Assembly (NCBI RefSeq): GCF_002272825.1
Contig: NZ_MLAM01000004.1
Location: 88,488 to 152,487 of the forward strand
DNA: 64,000 bases
Reading direction: 5' to 3'
Origin: Helicobacter sp. 11S02596-1
GTDB taxonomy: Bacteria; Campylobacterota; Campylobacteria; Campylobacterales; Helicobacteraceae
Shown: positions 45,720 to 56,342 of the stretch, piece after piece
Layout: each line of letters starts with the position of its first letter
Numbering within the stretch: the first letter of the stretch is position 1
Translations under genes and position numbers: made by a program
Notes under the pieces: generated by a model
Told to the model about the DNA's origin: nothing
Databases searched by the model: none
Seen by the model: only the letters and a program-made list of their open reading frames with translations

Positions 45720-45737
45720 TTTTGGGGCAAAAATGCC

Positions 45738-46865
45738 TTGCTTAAAAAAATAAAAAAGCTCATCCACTGGGGAACAAACTCAAAACCAGACATTGATCTA
45801 AGACCAGAGTTATACGAACAACTCAAGCCGTTTAGGCTTCCCCTTATCCTCATTCAGATTTTTATTCTCGTTGGGACTTTAGGGTATTTTGCCTTAGAGA
45901 ACTATACCCTCATCCAAGCATTCTTTCAGGCTTCTTATACATTCACAAATACGGGCTTTGGCGCTCTTGATGAAGGGAACTTCCAGCCAATAACGATTCT
46001 TTTTACCACACTTTTGATGTTCTGTGGGGCAGGTGTCATCACATTCAGCGTGGCTTTTATCATCAGTATCATCAACAACGGGACGCTAACCCGTCTCATC
46101 AAGGAGAAAAAAATGGTCAATAAAATAGCACGATTACGCAACCATTATGTCATCTGTTATCACAATGAATACACCATCGAGCTGAGCAAACAATTTCGAG
46201 ACGCCCAAATCCCTTTTGTCGTCGTGGATAACCAGCCTGATTTTGAAAAAGAAGCCATCAAGCACAAATACCCCTATTACATCACCAGCGATCCCCATAC
46301 CAATATCGCAATGCTAAAAACCCATCTCTCGAGTGCCAAAGGTATCGTTACATTTTCAAAAAATCCCTCTGATAATATCGCCCTCATCGTCTCTGTGCGC
46401 CTTTTTGAAAAGGAACTCAATCGAAGACCCTACTATATCATCTCCAGTGCAGATACTGGGGAAGATGTCGAGAAACTCAAAAAACTAGGCTCGGACAATG
46501 TCGTTTCACCTACCAAACTGATGGCACAGCGCATCAGTGCGATGGCGATAAGGCCGGATATGGAAAATCTTTTGGAACGATTTGTTTATAAAAAAGACAC
46601 ACCTTTAGATATGGAAGAAGTCATCGTTCCCAAATATAGCTGGCTCGTTCTTCGTAAGCTCAAGGAAGCGCATTTTCGAGAAATCACCAAGACATCTATC
46701 ATCGGTATTACCCAAAAAGATGGCAAATATATCCCAATGCCCGATGGCAATGCCATTATCGCAAGTGAAGCGAAACTTTTGATGATAGGGACTTCCAATG
46801 GCATTCGAGAAACCAAGCGTTTCATCACAAGAAAACAAAAACCCAAAGAGATGGATTATGTATAA
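45738..46865 (+). CDS. kch: Two-helix potassium channel with RCK-like domain (KchA type)
   Basis: 375 residues. Helix one [18 protein letters not shown], pore with filter [11 protein letters not shown] in place of the usual TVGYGD, and helix two [19 protein letters not shown]. The cytoplasmic part is TrkA-N/RCK-like but lacks the GxGxxG nucleotide-binding glycines ([16 protein letters not shown]). It matches H. pylori HpKchA (HP0490), needed for K+ homeostasis. Start is a TTG at 45738; no ATG is available in frame nearby. Confidence 0.88.
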   Translation: MLKKIKKLIHWGTNSKPDIDLRPELYEQLKPFRLPLILIQIFILVGTLGYFALENYTLIQAFFQASYTFTNTGFGALDEGNFQPITILFTTLLMFCGAGVITFSVAFIISIINNGTLTRLIKEKKMVNKIARLRNHYVICYHNEYTIELSKQFRDAQIPFVVVDNQPDFEKEAIKHKYPYYITSDPHTNIAMLKTHLSSAKGIVTFSKNPSDNIALIVSVRLFEKELNRRPYYIISSADTGEDVEKLKKLGSDNVVSPTKLMAQRISAMAIRPDMENLLERFVYKKDTPLDMEEVIVPKYSWLVLRKLKEAHFREITKTSIIGITQKDGKYIPMPDGNAIIASEAKLLMIGTSNGIRETKRFITRKQKPKEMDYV

Positions 46866-46876
46866 GGAGATATTTG

Positions 46877-48097
46877 ATGAAAAAATTTGAAATTTTACCC
46901 ATCACAGGCGGTATCAACGCCCCAAAAGGATTCTACGCTAATGGGATCAGTGCCGGACTCAAAGGGCTTGATGAAAACAACGAGCCAAAGCTTGATGTCG
47001 CATTTATCTATATGGATCCCCCGTGTATCCCGCACGCCATCTTTACATCCAACAAATTTCAAGCCGCCCCCATCAAGCATTTTAAAAAATATGCACAAAA
47101 TCGCCCTAGTAATTTTGTCCTCATCAACACAAAAAACGCCAACGCCCTCACCGGGGAAAAGGGTATTGAAGACATCGAAGAAATCCTTAGTGCCCTGGAA
47201 AGAGATTTCCCCCAAATCACCCATCCCATAATGTGTAGCACCGGGGTCATCGGCGTGCGCCTACCCAAGCAAAAAATCATCACATCATTTTCAAAAATCG
47301 ATTTCACCCATCAAGAAAATACCGCCCACACAAAAGCCGCCCAAGCGATAATGACAACCGATCGCTTCCACAAAGAAATCGCTTTGAAAGTAGAGCTTGC
47401 AGATGGGGGAATGTTTCATATTGGGGCGATGGCAAAGGGTGCGGGGATGATAGACCCCAGCCTAGCGACAATGCTTTGCTTTATCACCACCGATGCCTGT
47501 GTGCCAGAAAATGAGGCAAAAAATATTCTCCAAGAATGCGCTTTTACGACATTCAATGCCATTAGTGTTGATGGAGACACCAGCACCAACGACACGATTA
47601 TGTTATTTGCCAACTCACAAAGCAAGGCATATGAACGCAGTGCTTTCAAAGAAGCTTTAAAAATGGTTATGCACAAGCTCGCTACCGACATCGTTTCCGA
47701 TGGAGAAGGTTCGAGCAAACTCGTAGCCTTTGAGGTCAGCGGGGCAAAAGACAAAGCAGAAGCCATCAAAGCTGCCAAAGCGCTTAGCAACTCCCTTTTG
47801 GTCAAAACAGCGATTTTTGGTTGCGATCCTAATTGGGGGCGCATTGCCTCAACGATCGGTGCTTGCGGTGTGAGTGCGAGTGAAGAATCTTTGAAAATTT
47901 TTATCGGGGATATTCTTGTTTATGATAGGGGTGAGATTTTGTTTGATACCCAAACCGAAAAAAAAGCTGCTCTTGTGATGGAGCAAGATGCATTTGCCAT
48001 CCGTTGCGATCTCGGCATAGCTGATGGCAAATTCCGGGCTTATGGGTGTGATTTGGGGCATCGCTATGTCGAAATCAATTCAGACTATCGTAGCTAA
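46877..48097 (+). CDS. argJ: Glutamate N-acetyltransferase / amino-acid acetyltransferase ArgJ
   Basis: 406 residues. ArgJ moves the acetyl group from N-acetylornithine to glutamate in the recycling arginine pathway. The self-cleavage site ATML is present in [13 protein letters not shown] (between Ala197 and Thr198), and GVIGVRLP and CDPNWGRI are conserved. AAGGAG lies upstream of the ATG at 46877. H. pylori lacks arginine synthesis, so this gene helps separate the species. 12 nt after kch. Confidence 0.94.
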   Translation: MKKFEILPITGGINAPKGFYANGISAGLKGLDENNEPKLDVAFIYMDPPCIPHAIFTSNKFQAAPIKHFKKYAQNRPSNFVLINTKNANALTGEKGIEDIEEILSALERDFPQITHPIMCSTGVIGVRLPKQKIITSFSKIDFTHQENTAHTKAAQAIMTTDRFHKEIALKVELADGGMFHIGAMAKGAGMIDPSLATMLCFITTDACVPENEAKNILQECAFTTFNAISVDGDTSTNDTIMLFANSQSKAYERSAFKEALKMVMHKLATDIVSDGEGSSKLVAFEVSGAKDKAEAIKAAKALSNSLLVKTAIFGCDPNWGRIASTIGACGVSASEESLKIFIGDILVYDRGEILFDTQTEKKAALVMEQDAFAIRCDLGIADGKFRAYGCDLGHRYVEINSDYRS

Positions 48098-48143
48098 ACC
48101 CAAATGATTCTAGCCACAAAAAGCCTCTTTGAGATAGCCTCAA

Positions 48144-50294
48144 TTACTGCTTGAGATTCAAGAGGGTATTGAGGATTTGATCAGAAGTCGTAACGGCTTT
48201 TGAGTTTGCTTGAAAACCTCTTTGCACCACGATGAGCTGGGTAAGGCTTCGGCTCAAATCCACGTTACTCATTTCGAGTTTTGAGCCTGATACCCCGCCT
48301 CTTCGCCCGGTATTGGCTGCTCCAATCATTGCTTGCCCCGAGTTGCCCGTTTGAGAAAAGACATTCCCACCTTCAGACTGCAAACCGGTGTTATTCGCAA
48401 AGTTTGCAAGGGCGACTTGGGCAAGGGCGAGTGTCCTACCATTGCTAAATGCCCCCAACAAAGAGCCGTTGGAGTCAAATCTGACATCGAGCAAATCGCC
48501 AGCTTGATACCCATCTTGACTGATAGCATAGGTTTCAGAAATCTTATCCACACTCGTCAATCCCCCAAAACCGCCATTAGTTCCAAAACTCAAATCAATT
48601 CTCTGGGGTGCATTTGATCCATTTTTGGGATCAAACTGCAAAACAGGTGGGTTCATCCCCGCCAAACTCCCATCGCTATTAAAGCGCAGTCTCCCGCCCT
48701 CAAAGATATTGGGTCTTGTAGGCGAACTCCCATAAAGCTCAGAAGGCTCAGGCACAATCGCCCGAAAACTCCATTCCGCACCCCCACTCTTGTAAAATTC
48801 CAGTCTCAATGTATGCTTTGTCCCCAAGCTATCGACAATATCAATACTCGATGTATGTGTGGCGTGGGTCATTTTGGATGTGCTTGTCGAAACCCCACCC
48901 TCAATCAAAGAAGCCGTATTCAAAGCTTTCATTGTGTCTTTGAACAAAACGTTATTCGTAACATTTTCAGAAGCATAAGCACTAACAAAGATATTGAGAT
49001 TTTGCTTCTCATCATCGCCATTATCCTTGTTGAGGATTTCAAACATCCCATATTTATTCACCGTTACCGAAACAGAAGCGGTCGTATCGCTATAGTTCAT
49101 ATAAGGGTCTTTAATCATATTGGCATCATATTGTATCAAGGCACGCAGATCCTCTGTCGTCCTAAACTGCCCGGTAGATGAATCTGGGCTGAGTGATTTT
49201 GTATAGCGGTATCTAAAAGATGTAATATCAGCATCCCCTTCGACAAAGTTTGCAAATGCGCCCGTTCCTGAAGAAGTTACCCGAATATTTTTTACTTTTT
49301 CGTCCCCATCAAGCTCATTTCTGTTTTCTAATCGCAACAAACCGCCATCAAGATAAGCTTCAATGCCGGTTTTGTCTTTTACCGCATTGATAGCATTTTG
49401 TGCAGCTACAAGGCTTGAAACACCGCTGATTCCCGAATCGTTGGTAAATGAAATTTCTGTATCGTTCAAGCCGATAGTATTGGTTTGGTCAGAGGCAAAA
49501 ATCTCATTTTTCATTTCTGCGGTTTTGTAGCTCACCCAAATACCTTGATTTTCATTCAACAAAAACGCATCACCATCACCATTAAAAAGTGAGCCAACAT
49601 CTTCAGCCATCTGGGTAAGCCTTGATTTAGAATCATAAACAGGATTCACGCCATCAGAAGCTGTCTTGCTAGAAGAATCAAGTGCAAAAATATCCCCTGT
49701 TTGATCGACGTGCCTACCGGCATTGAGATTTGCCCGCATAGAAATTTTCGAACTCGCTCGTGCGGGCATAACCATACCCGGATCAATTCGGATATTTTGG
49801 AGCGGGCCAGTATTATCGACTTTGAAAAAATCAGAATCGCTCATTTTTGAAGCATTTTCAAGGTCATTTTTTACCCAACCTTGCACAAGGTAGCCCCCTG
49901 TAGTAACGAGATTCCCATCAGCATCAAACAAAAATTCCCCATTCCGTGTAAAATTCCTTGTCGTCCCTCTATCGGGGCTGATGACAAAAAATCCCTCGCC
50001 CTCAATCGCCAAGTCAGTCTTGACATCAGTGTTTTGGGTATTGCCTTGAGAAAAAACCTTTGTTGTTGCATCGATTCCCACGCCAAGACCTATAGAAAAG
50101 TCATTCTGACCGCCTAATCCATTTTTGTAAGGCGAGGTAGCGATGAGTTTAATCTGCGAAAGCATATCCACAAATGAAGCTCGAGAATACTTGAAACCGA
50201 CCGTATTCACATTTGCAATATTATTACTCTCAATATCAAGTGCTATTTGGTGAGCCTGCATACCACTCACACCAGACCACATAGACCTAAGCAT
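48144..50294 (-). CDS. flgE: Flagellar hook protein FlgE
   Basis: 716 residues, the long Helicobacter hook protein, very similar to H. pylori FlgE along its whole length. N-terminal LRSMWSGVSGMQAHQIALDI, then ESNNIANVNTVGFKYSRA, and a C-terminal LIVVQRGFQANSKAVTTSDQ. I use the ATG at 50294 with AAAGGA five bases upstream rather than earlier in-frame starts at 50300 and 50309. A strong sigma54 promoter lies 30 bp upstream. Confidence 0.97.
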   Translation of the reverse strand: MLRSMWSGVSGMQAHQIALDIESNNIANVNTVGFKYSRASFVDMLSQIKLIATSPYKNGLGGQNDFSIGLGVGIDATTKVFSQGNTQNTDVKTDLAIEGEGFFVISPDRGTTRNFTRNGEFLFDADGNLVTTGGYLVQGWVKNDLENASKMSDSDFFKVDNTGPLQNIRIDPGMVMPARASSKISMRANLNAGRHVDQTGDIFALDSSSKTASDGVNPVYDSKSRLTQMAEDVGSLFNGDGDAFLLNENQGIWVSYKTAEMKNEIFASDQTNTIGLNDTEISFTNDSGISGVSSLVAAQNAINAVKDKTGIEAYLDGGLLRLENRNELDGDEKVKNIRVTSSGTGAFANFVEGDADITSFRYRYTKSLSPDSSTGQFRTTEDLRALIQYDANMIKDPYMNYSDTTASVSVTVNKYGMFEILNKDNGDDEKQNLNIFVSAYASENVTNNVLFKDTMKALNTASLIEGGVSTSTSKMTHATHTSSIDIVDSLGTKHTLRLEFYKSGGAEWSFRAIVPEPSELYGSSPTRPNIFEGGRLRFNSDGSLAGMNPPVLQFDPKNGSNAPQRIDLSFGTNGGFGGLTSVDKISETYAISQDGYQAGDLLDVRFDSNGSLLGAFSNGRTLALAQVALANFANNTGLQSEGGNVFSQTGNSGQAMIGAANTGRRGGVSGSKLEMSNVDLSRSLTQLIVVQRGFQANSKAVTTSDQILNTLLNLKQ

Positions 50295-50325
50295 ATACAT
50301 CCTTTGCAATTTTTTATAGATACAT

Positions 50326-50343
50326 AAGCAATTAGCGTGCCAA
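50326..50343 (-). promoter_or_regulatory. Sigma54 (RpoN) promoter of flgE
   Basis: Reads TTGGCACGCTAATTGCTT on the minus strand: GG at -24 and GC at -12 with the right spacing, matching the sigma54 consensus TGGCAC-N5-TTGCW at every key base. Hook genes are RpoN-dependent in H. pylori. Confidence 0.9.
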
Positions 50344-50370
50344 ATATTTTGATTATGGAGATTTTAGGAG

Positions 50371-50387
50371 ACGCCCATCAAGGGCGC
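50371..50387 (-). terminator. Hairpin after glnA
   Basis: GCGCCC-ttgat-GGGCGT on the minus strand, 29 bp after the glnA stop. No T-run follows, so it is at best a weak terminator; it separates glnA from the flgE promoter. Confidence 0.45.
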
Positions 50388-50415
50388 AAAATTAAGAAAT
50401 ATTTAGAATAAGCGA

Positions 50416-51861
50416 TTAGCAAGAATACGTGGAGATAAATTCAAACGGATGGGGTCTGCCCTCCCAGGGCCAAATCTCGGTTTCAAACTTGAAGCTTTTA
50501 TAAACCTGGATAAATTCCTCAGTAAAAACATTGCCTTCTTTGAGATAATTTCTATCCAAAAGCATTTCTTCTACCGCACTCCGCAATGTATGGGGCATTT
50601 GCTTGATACCTTTTTCGCGGATCTCATCTAATGTCAGCTCAAACAAATCAATATCCATCGGCTCACCCGGATGGATTTGCTTAGCAATACCATCCAGACC
50701 CGCCATCAATATGGACGAAAATGCCAAGTAAGGATTTGCAGAGCTATCAGGGAAGCGAAACTCTAGCCTCGCACTTTTGCCTGAAACCCCATAAGGAATC
50801 CGCACGCTCGCGCTTCTATTTTGTGCAGAATATGTCAAAATCGATGGGGCTTCAAAACCTGGAATCAATCGCTTGTAGGAGTTTGTCGAAGCATTACTAA
50901 AAGCTGCCACGCTCCTAGCGTGTGCAAGCACCCCGCCCAAAAAATGCAAGGCATTATCACTCAAGCCCTGATATTTCTCCCCTGCAAAGAGATTTTTTCC
51001 ATCTTTCCAAATACTCACGTGTGTATGCATACCGCTACCATTGTCCCCAAACAAAGGCTTTGGCATAAATGTTGCTGTTTTGCCGTTGAGATGGGCGACC
51101 ATTCTGACGACGTATTTGAGTTTTTGGACATTATCAGCTGCCTCGACCAAATCCCCAAATTTCACACCAATCTCGCCCTGCCCTTGGGCAACCTCGTGAT
51201 GGACAACAAATGTCTCTAAACCGACCTGATTGAGGACTTTGGCAATTTCTGCACGCAAATCCATCATCGAATCCACAGGCGGGACTGGGAAATACCCCCC
51301 TTTTGTGCCGGGGCGATGCCCAGAGTTGATACCGCCTTCAAAAATCTTATCGCGATTCCATTCCCCCTCCTCGCTATCAATCTCGTAATATTGGCAATTT
51401 ACAGCGTCTTTGATTTTGATAGAATCAAAAATAAAAAATTCATTTTCTGGACCGATATAAGCCGTATCGCCCAAGCCACTTTCTTTCAGATAAGCAACAG
51501 CCTTTTTTGCCAAGCTTCTGGGGCATTTTTCATAAGGTTGGTTTTTGTAAATATCCCAAACATCACAAAACACTACAACCGTCGTATCAGCAGTGAATGG
51601 ATCGATAAAATACCGGATGGGTTCAGGGAACAAAATCATATCCGAATGTTGGATGGGCTGCCACCCCTTTAGCGAACTCGCATCAAAAGGGATACCATTT
51701 TGAAATGTCTCCTCATTGACTGCAGAAAACGAGTAAGCCATATGATGCCACACCCCCTTGATGTCAGTAAATCTAAAATCCACAAATTCAACCTCATTTT
51801 CCCTACAAAAGGCAAAAAACTCTTTAACACCATCCAACTTATCCCGCTTAAGGCTTTCCAT
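50416..51861 (-). CDS. glnA: Glutamine synthetase, type I
   Basis: 481 residues. Makes glutamine from glutamate and ammonia with ATP. The N-terminal [13 protein letters not shown], catalytic [22 protein letters not shown] and [10 protein letters not shown] motifs are present. The tyrosine that is adenylylated in E. coli (LYDLP) is a phenylalanine here (DLFELT), as in H. pylori, so covalent control by GlnE is not expected. AAAGGA before the ATG. Confidence 0.97.
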   Translation of the reverse strand: MESLKRDKLDGVKEFFAFCRENEVEFVDFRFTDIKGVWHHMAYSFSAVNEETFQNGIPFDASSLKGWQPIQHSDMILFPEPIRYFIDPFTADTTVVVFCDVWDIYKNQPYEKCPRSLAKKAVAYLKESGLGDTAYIGPENEFFIFDSIKIKDAVNCQYYEIDSEEGEWNRDKIFEGGINSGHRPGTKGGYFPVPPVDSMMDLRAEIAKVLNQVGLETFVVHHEVAQGQGEIGVKFGDLVEAADNVQKLKYVVRMVAHLNGKTATFMPKPLFGDNGSGMHTHVSIWKDGKNLFAGEKYQGLSDNALHFLGGVLAHARSVAAFSNASTNSYKRLIPGFEAPSILTYSAQNRSASVRIPYGVSGKSARLEFRFPDSSANPYLAFSSILMAGLDGIAKQIHPGEPMDIDLFELTLDEIREKGIKQMPHTLRSAVEEMLLDRNYLKEGNVFTEEFIQVYKSFKFETEIWPWEGRPHPFEFISTYSC

Positions 51862-51986
51862 TTGTATATCCTTTCGTTTAAACTAATTTTTGAATTGTAG
51901 CATTGTATTGCAAAACTAAAACTAAAAAACACCAAATCCTGCTGGCTATAAACCCCGAGAAAAACCGCAGATTCTAGCCCATCATT

Positions 51987-52868
51987 TCAATGCCACGCAT
52001 ACGCAGGATAACGGCTTTTCCCTCGCAATACCTTGCCCATACATTCGACATCGACCCGATGTTTTTTTGCGATTCTCATTACACGCAATCTCTCTTTGGG
52101 AGCAACACAAAACAGCATTTCATATTCCTCGCCACTTTTATAAATCTCTTTTTTGTTTTTGAGGCTAAAAGCAAGCTGATTGCATTCAGAAAGGCGATTG
52201 CATTCTGCATAAACCCCATCAGAAATATCCATCCCCATATGGGCAAATCTAGCGATTTCAGCAATAAAACCCGCCCGCAAAATAGGCTTAGTGAAACGAG
52301 ATTTTTTGTTTGATTTACCCCCAGATAAAAGCCGTTTTAATGCTAAATAACTCCCGCCGAGCTTCCCCGTATGAAAGATCAAATCCCCGCGTCTTGCACC
52401 CTTGCGAAATAGCGTATTTTTTCTAGCCTCCCCGATCATATTCACCACAACCCCAAGTGCGTTCCCCCCGATGGTATCCCCGCCGATAATCGTGATGTGA
52501 AATTTTTTGCAAACTGCTACCATCCCACAAAGAAGCTCTTTGATAAAATCTTTGGAAACATTTTTTGGGAGCGAAACGCCTAAAAGGGCGTATTTGGGGA
52601 TGGCATTCATCGCCAAAATGTCAGAAACATTTACCAAAAAGGCTTTTTGCCCGATTTCTCTAGGCGAAAACCACGCTTTTTTAAAATGCGTCCCCTCCCA
52701 AAACATATCCATCGCATACACCGGGCTAGAAATATCCTTTGGCAAGCAACTCCCCCCAGAGCGATGGCGTAAATTGGGATTGTCAGAAAAAATCACCGCA
52801 TCATCGCCTACCCCCGAGACAACGCCACTTTCAAGTAATTTTTGAATAAAATACGCTTCAATAGCCAT
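51987..52868 (-). CDS. thiL: Thiamine-monophosphate kinase
   Basis: 293 residues. Final step of thiamine diphosphate synthesis. Motifs: GVGDDAVIF at the N-terminus, AMDMFWEGTHF, VNVSDILAMNAIP, GGDTIGG and MGMDISDG (metal and ATP ligands). A ThiL with an Arg/Lys-rich C-terminus. ATG at 52868 overlaps the nadC stop (ATGA); in-frame codons upstream are less likely. Confidence 0.92.
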   Translation of the reverse strand: MAIEAYFIQKLLESGVVSGVGDDAVIFSDNPNLRHRSGGSCLPKDISSPVYAMDMFWEGTHFKKAWFSPREIGQKAFLVNVSDILAMNAIPKYALLGVSLPKNVSKDFIKELLCGMVAVCKKFHITIIGGDTIGGNALGVVVNMIGEARKNTLFRKGARRGDLIFHTGKLGGSYLALKRLLSGGKSNKKSRFTKPILRAGFIAEIARFAHMGMDISDGVYAECNRLSECNQLAFSLKNKKEIYKSGEEYEMLFCVAPKERLRVMRIAKKHRVDVECMGKVLRGKSRYPAYAWH

Positions 52869-53704
52869 CACAACATTTTCATACTCATATCCAGCCAAAC
52901 CGCCTGATGGATCAACGCCCCAATACTGATGGCATCTACGCCACTTTGTGCATACCCCCGGGCCGTGTCTTTGGAAATCATCCCGCTCCCCTCAAGCAAA
53001 ACATTTGGGTGAAAAGCATTTCTAAATGCCACGACTTCTTTGATGGCTTCAATACTCATATTGTCGCACATCACGATGTCTGCGCCTGATTGCATTGCGA
53101 GCTTGGCAAAGGCAATGTCTTCAGATTCGATCTCTATCTTGGCTGTCCAGGGGATATTTTTTCTTGCCATCTGGATAAATGACTGCAAATCCGAAATATG
53201 TTTCAAATGCGTATCTTTCAGCATTAAGGCATCATCAAGCCCCATACGATGGTTTTTTGCCCCACCATTACGGACCGAATATTTTTCAAACTCCCGCAAA
53301 AGCGGGCGCGTCTTACGTGTATCTAAAATCGCTATATCGATCCCATCAAGCGCACGCACATAAGCAGCGGTATTGCTAGCAATCCCGCTAGAATGCTGCA
53401 AAATATTCAAAATCACCCGCTCAAGCTTGAGCAAAAGCGTATAAGAACCCTCAAATTCAAGCAACATCTCACGATTGCCAAAAGGCTCGCCATCAGCAAT
53501 CTTCCAAACCGATGGTATATCAAAACGCCTAAAAATCTCTCGGATATAAATCTCACCAGAAAAAACGCCCGCACTTTTGGCGATAATCCCCGCTTGGGCT
53601 TTAAAATCTTCCTTGATGAGGCGCTCAAACAAATCCCCCCGTCCCAAATCCTCATTCAAAGCACAGCTGATAAAATCCTCTAAATTTCCCAAATTTTTAA
53701 ACAT
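52868..53704 (-). CDS. nadC: Quinolinate phosphoribosyltransferase (nicotinate-nucleotide pyrophosphorylase)
   Basis: 278 residues. Converts quinolinate and PRPP to nicotinate mononucleotide. Motifs: ALNEDLGRGDL, LNILQHSSGIAS, ILDTRKTRPLLREFEK, HRMGLDDALMLKD and VLLEGSG. One-base overlap with the nadA stop; nadA-nadC are adjacent as in H. pylori. Confidence 0.96.
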   Translation of the reverse strand: MFKNLGNLEDFISCALNEDLGRGDLFERLIKEDFKAQAGIIAKSAGVFSGEIYIREIFRRFDIPSVWKIADGEPFGNREMLLEFEGSYTLLLKLERVILNILQHSSGIASNTAAYVRALDGIDIAILDTRKTRPLLREFEKYSVRNGGAKNHRMGLDDALMLKDTHLKHISDLQSFIQMARKNIPWTAKIEIESEDIAFAKLAMQSGADIVMCDNMSIEAIKEVVAFRNAFHPNVLLEGSGMISKDTARGYAQSGVDAISIGALIHQAVWLDMSMKML

Positions 53705-54708
53705 TATGAAAGCTCCAACATTTTATTTAATGCCTCTTTGGCAAATACTGCGGTGGTGGCATCAATATTGATTTGATTATACGGGCGATGATTTTTGTAA
53801 GCTTTTAGGACTTCAAAAACATCTTTTAGCGTCGTCTCATTCATCGTGGGGCATTCCGGGATACTCGCAGAAAGCACGAATGTATTTTGTTTGCCCTCAT
53901 AAGGGGGACGGAGGCGATTGACGAGGTTAAATTCCGTGCCAACAGCAACTTTTTGGCTAGGAGGGAGCGAACGCACGTAGGTAATGATTTGGCTTGTCGA
54001 ACCCACAAAATCAGCCAACTCCACAACATCAGGACGGCATTCTGGATGCACGGCTATCAAAATATCGGGGTATTTTTGCCTAAAAAACGCCACATCTGCA
54101 GGCATAAAAAGCTGATGGACTGAACAAAAACCATTGTAACAAATCACATCAGCTCTCAAAACTTTTTCTTGAGAATCAACGCCTAAAACCGCCGATTTTA
54201 GCCCAGCTGAGCGGGCAAGATTCTCGCCCAAACATCTATCAGGCAGAAAAAATATCTTTTTGCCCGCCTTTTGAGCAAACGCAAAAATCTTATTGGCATT
54301 ACTGCTGGTGCAGACCAACCCGCCCATCTTGCCGACTTTGGCTTTCACATCAGCATTCGAATTAATATAGGTGATAGGCAAAATATCGGTAATCCCGTAT
54401 TTTTGAAGCAATGCCACACTCGCATCATAATAGCCACTACTCACCATCCTAGCCATCGAACAACACGCAACTTTTGGCATAATCACATCCTTGTGCGGGG
54501 CGAGGATTTTCACACTTTGACCCATAAACCCCACCCCGCAAAACACGATGAGATTTTTATCGCTTTGGCTGGCTTTTTTGGCAAGCTCCAAGCTATCCCC
54601 GCTAAAATCTGCGATCTCTACAATTTCATCTTTTTGATAAAAGTGTGCTACCAATTGCGCATCCAAATCATCCAAAAGTTGTCTGATTTCTTTTTGAATC
54701 TCACGCAT
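53704..54708 (-). CDS. nadA: Quinolinate synthase
   Basis: 334 residues. Joins iminoaspartate and dihydroxyacetone phosphate to quinolinate on a 4Fe-4S cluster. [43 protein letters not shown] and the C-terminal cluster-cysteine region [14 protein letters not shown] are visible. With nadC and the NadD fusion elsewhere in the window, it gives the NAD route from aspartate. Confidence 0.96.
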   Translation of the reverse strand: MREIQKEIRQLLDDLDAQLVAHFYQKDEIVEIADFSGDSLELAKKASQSDKNLIVFCGVGFMGQSVKILAPHKDVIMPKVACCSMARMVSSGYYDASVALLQKYGITDILPITYINSNADVKAKVGKMGGLVCTSSNANKIFAFAQKAGKKIFFLPDRCLGENLARSAGLKSAVLGVDSQEKVLRADVICYNGFCSVHQLFMPADVAFFRQKYPDILIAVHPECRPDVVELADFVGSTSQIITYVRSLPPSQKVAVGTEFNLVNRLRPPYEGKQNTFVLSASIPECPTMNETTLKDVFEVLKAYKNHRPYNQINIDATTAVFAKEALNKMLELS

Positions 54709-54757
54709 CTATCAACCTTTTTTAATTATTTTCCTTTTTAAAAAATTGCTTGCTTTT

Positions 54758-55600
54758 TTAATTTTGCCTATCTTCGCAAATGAAAGTCGCTATTGTATCA
54801 CCAAATCGCACTTTTAAATCTGGCGCACAATGTGATTTTAAGTTCTTGGCAAATACCACAATCGTCGAACCCATCTTAAACAACCCTAATTCCTCGCCTT
54901 TTGCCACACAAATCGGGGAATCATAACGATAAATCGCATTCTTAAAATCCCTATTGGTCTGCACACGTGGTTCAAAATGTAGCACCATTTGCCCGACATT
55001 CAAAGCCCCCACCGCAACAAAATACAGCATTTCTCCCATCGGATCTTTGGCAACCACCACTACACGCTCATTTTTGATAAATAAATCCTGATTTTTCCGC
55101 AAAGAAGGCATATTCACAGGCAAAAGCACCCCTGAAAAATACCGCACTTCGATGACTTTTAGATCACACGGGGCGTGATAGCGATGATAATCTCTAGGCG
55201 AAAGATAAAAGTTAATATATTCATACCCTGCTTCCAGTGCATCTATTGTTTCTATTTTGGCTTCTCCTGTGCCATCATCAATGCCTAACAATTCACCCAC
55301 ACGATAGCTCATCCCTTTGATCTGGAGTGCCATCCCGCTTGATACCTTAGCGCATTCGGTGATGAGGCTATCACAGGGGGCGATAAGTGTGTCTTTTGCG
55401 TTATCAAAATCTCTTTTATTTTTGAGCGATCGGGTAAAAAGTGCGTTGAGACTTTCATAATGCTCTATAGGTGCAAAATCGCTCAAATCTATATCAAAAA
55501 TCTTGACATATAGCGTATTGATAAATTTCTGAATAACGCTAGGGAAACGATGATTGGCAAATCGCCCAAAAAACCTTGAAAATTGATTACTAAAAGCCAT
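54758..55600 (-). CDS. psd: Phosphatidylserine decarboxylase
   Basis: 280 residues. Makes phosphatidylethanolamine. The self-cleavage site giving the pyruvoyl group is in FKMGSTIVVF (Gly-Ser-Thr). LSPRDYHRYHAPCD is the conserved central motif. The ATG at 55600 has a AAAAGG-rich upstream; an in-frame start at 55669 lies deep inside the bpt gene. H. pylori has psd after nadA (HP1357). Confidence 0.95.
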   Translation of the reverse strand: MAFSNQFSRFFGRFANHRFPSVIQKFINTLYVKIFDIDLSDFAPIEHYESLNALFTRSLKNKRDFDNAKDTLIAPCDSLITECAKVSSGMALQIKGMSYRVGELLGIDDGTGEAKIETIDALEAGYEYINFYLSPRDYHRYHAPCDLKVIEVRYFSGVLLPVNMPSLRKNQDLFIKNERVVVVAKDPMGEMLYFVAVGALNVGQMVLHFEPRVQTNRDFKNAIYRYDSPICVAKGEELGLFKMGSTIVVFAKNLKSHCAPDLKVRFGDTIATFICEDRQN

Positions 55601-56330
55601 TTTTTTCCTTTTGATAAAATTGCCAAAAAGGCGTATCGAGCAAATCAGGGGCATTGATGAGGGTTTCAAAAGGCTTGAAACGCTCTTTATAGCCCATACA
55701 ATAATGATCTTTGATCCAATAGCCCGGATAAAAGTATTTTAACCCCTTTTCTTTGGCGATTTTGATTTGAGACAAGATATTCAATGTCCCCAAACTCAAA
55801 TCCCCATAATCGTGATCATAAAAAAAATAAATCGCTGACATACTATCCAAAAGCGCATCAACAAGCCCCACGCCGACCAAACTTCCCCCAACATAATAGG
55901 CAAATTCATAACCAAAATCCATAAAGCCATCTACAAACATATCCGCATAGCTCGCCCGATCGATACCAGCGTATTCCCAGCCTTTTTTGTCTCGCATATG
56001 TTGGTGGTATTTCTCATACAAAAAAAGATGGGCATCATCGACATAGGGTCGGGAAATCACAAGATGGGTGTGTTTATTTTTGAGAAAAACACGCTTATGG
56101 TTTTTGCTAAAAACAAAATCACCAACAAGCTGGCGGATAGAAATACAATCCTTGCAATCAGTGCAAACGGGGGCAAAAAAATACCGCCCAAAGCGTCGCC
56201 ACCCGCGCTCTAAAAGCCCCCGATAAAAATACGGGCGGCATTCTTCAATATAGAGATAATGGAATTGACTCGTTTTGGTTTTGATATAACTGCATACTTT
56301 TTGTTCGGAATAAAACTCAGCAATACGCAT
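55590..56330 (-). CDS. bpt: Aspartate/glutamate leucyltransferase (Bpt/Ate family)
   Basis: 246 residues. Transfers leucine from tRNA to proteins that start with acidic residues, tagging them for degradation. The cysteine set FAPVCTDCKDCISIRQLVGD, RPYFYRGLLERGWRRFG and YWIKDHYCMGYKERFKP are family hallmarks. ATG at 56330 (TTG at 56333 also possible). Overlaps psd by 11 nt. Confidence 0.93.
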   Translation of the reverse strand: MRIAEFYSEQKVCSYIKTKTSQFHYLYIEECRPYFYRGLLERGWRRFGRYFFAPVCTDCKDCISIRQLVGDFVFSKNHKRVFLKNKHTHLVISRPYVDDAHLFLYEKYHQHMRDKKGWEYAGIDRASYADMFVDGFMDFGYEFAYYVGGSLVGVGLVDALLDSMSAIYFFYDHDYGDLSLGTLNILSQIKIAKEKGLKYFYPGYWIKDHYCMGYKERFKPFETLINAPDLLDTPFWQFYQKEKNGF

Positions 56331-56342
56331 CAAAATAAGACT

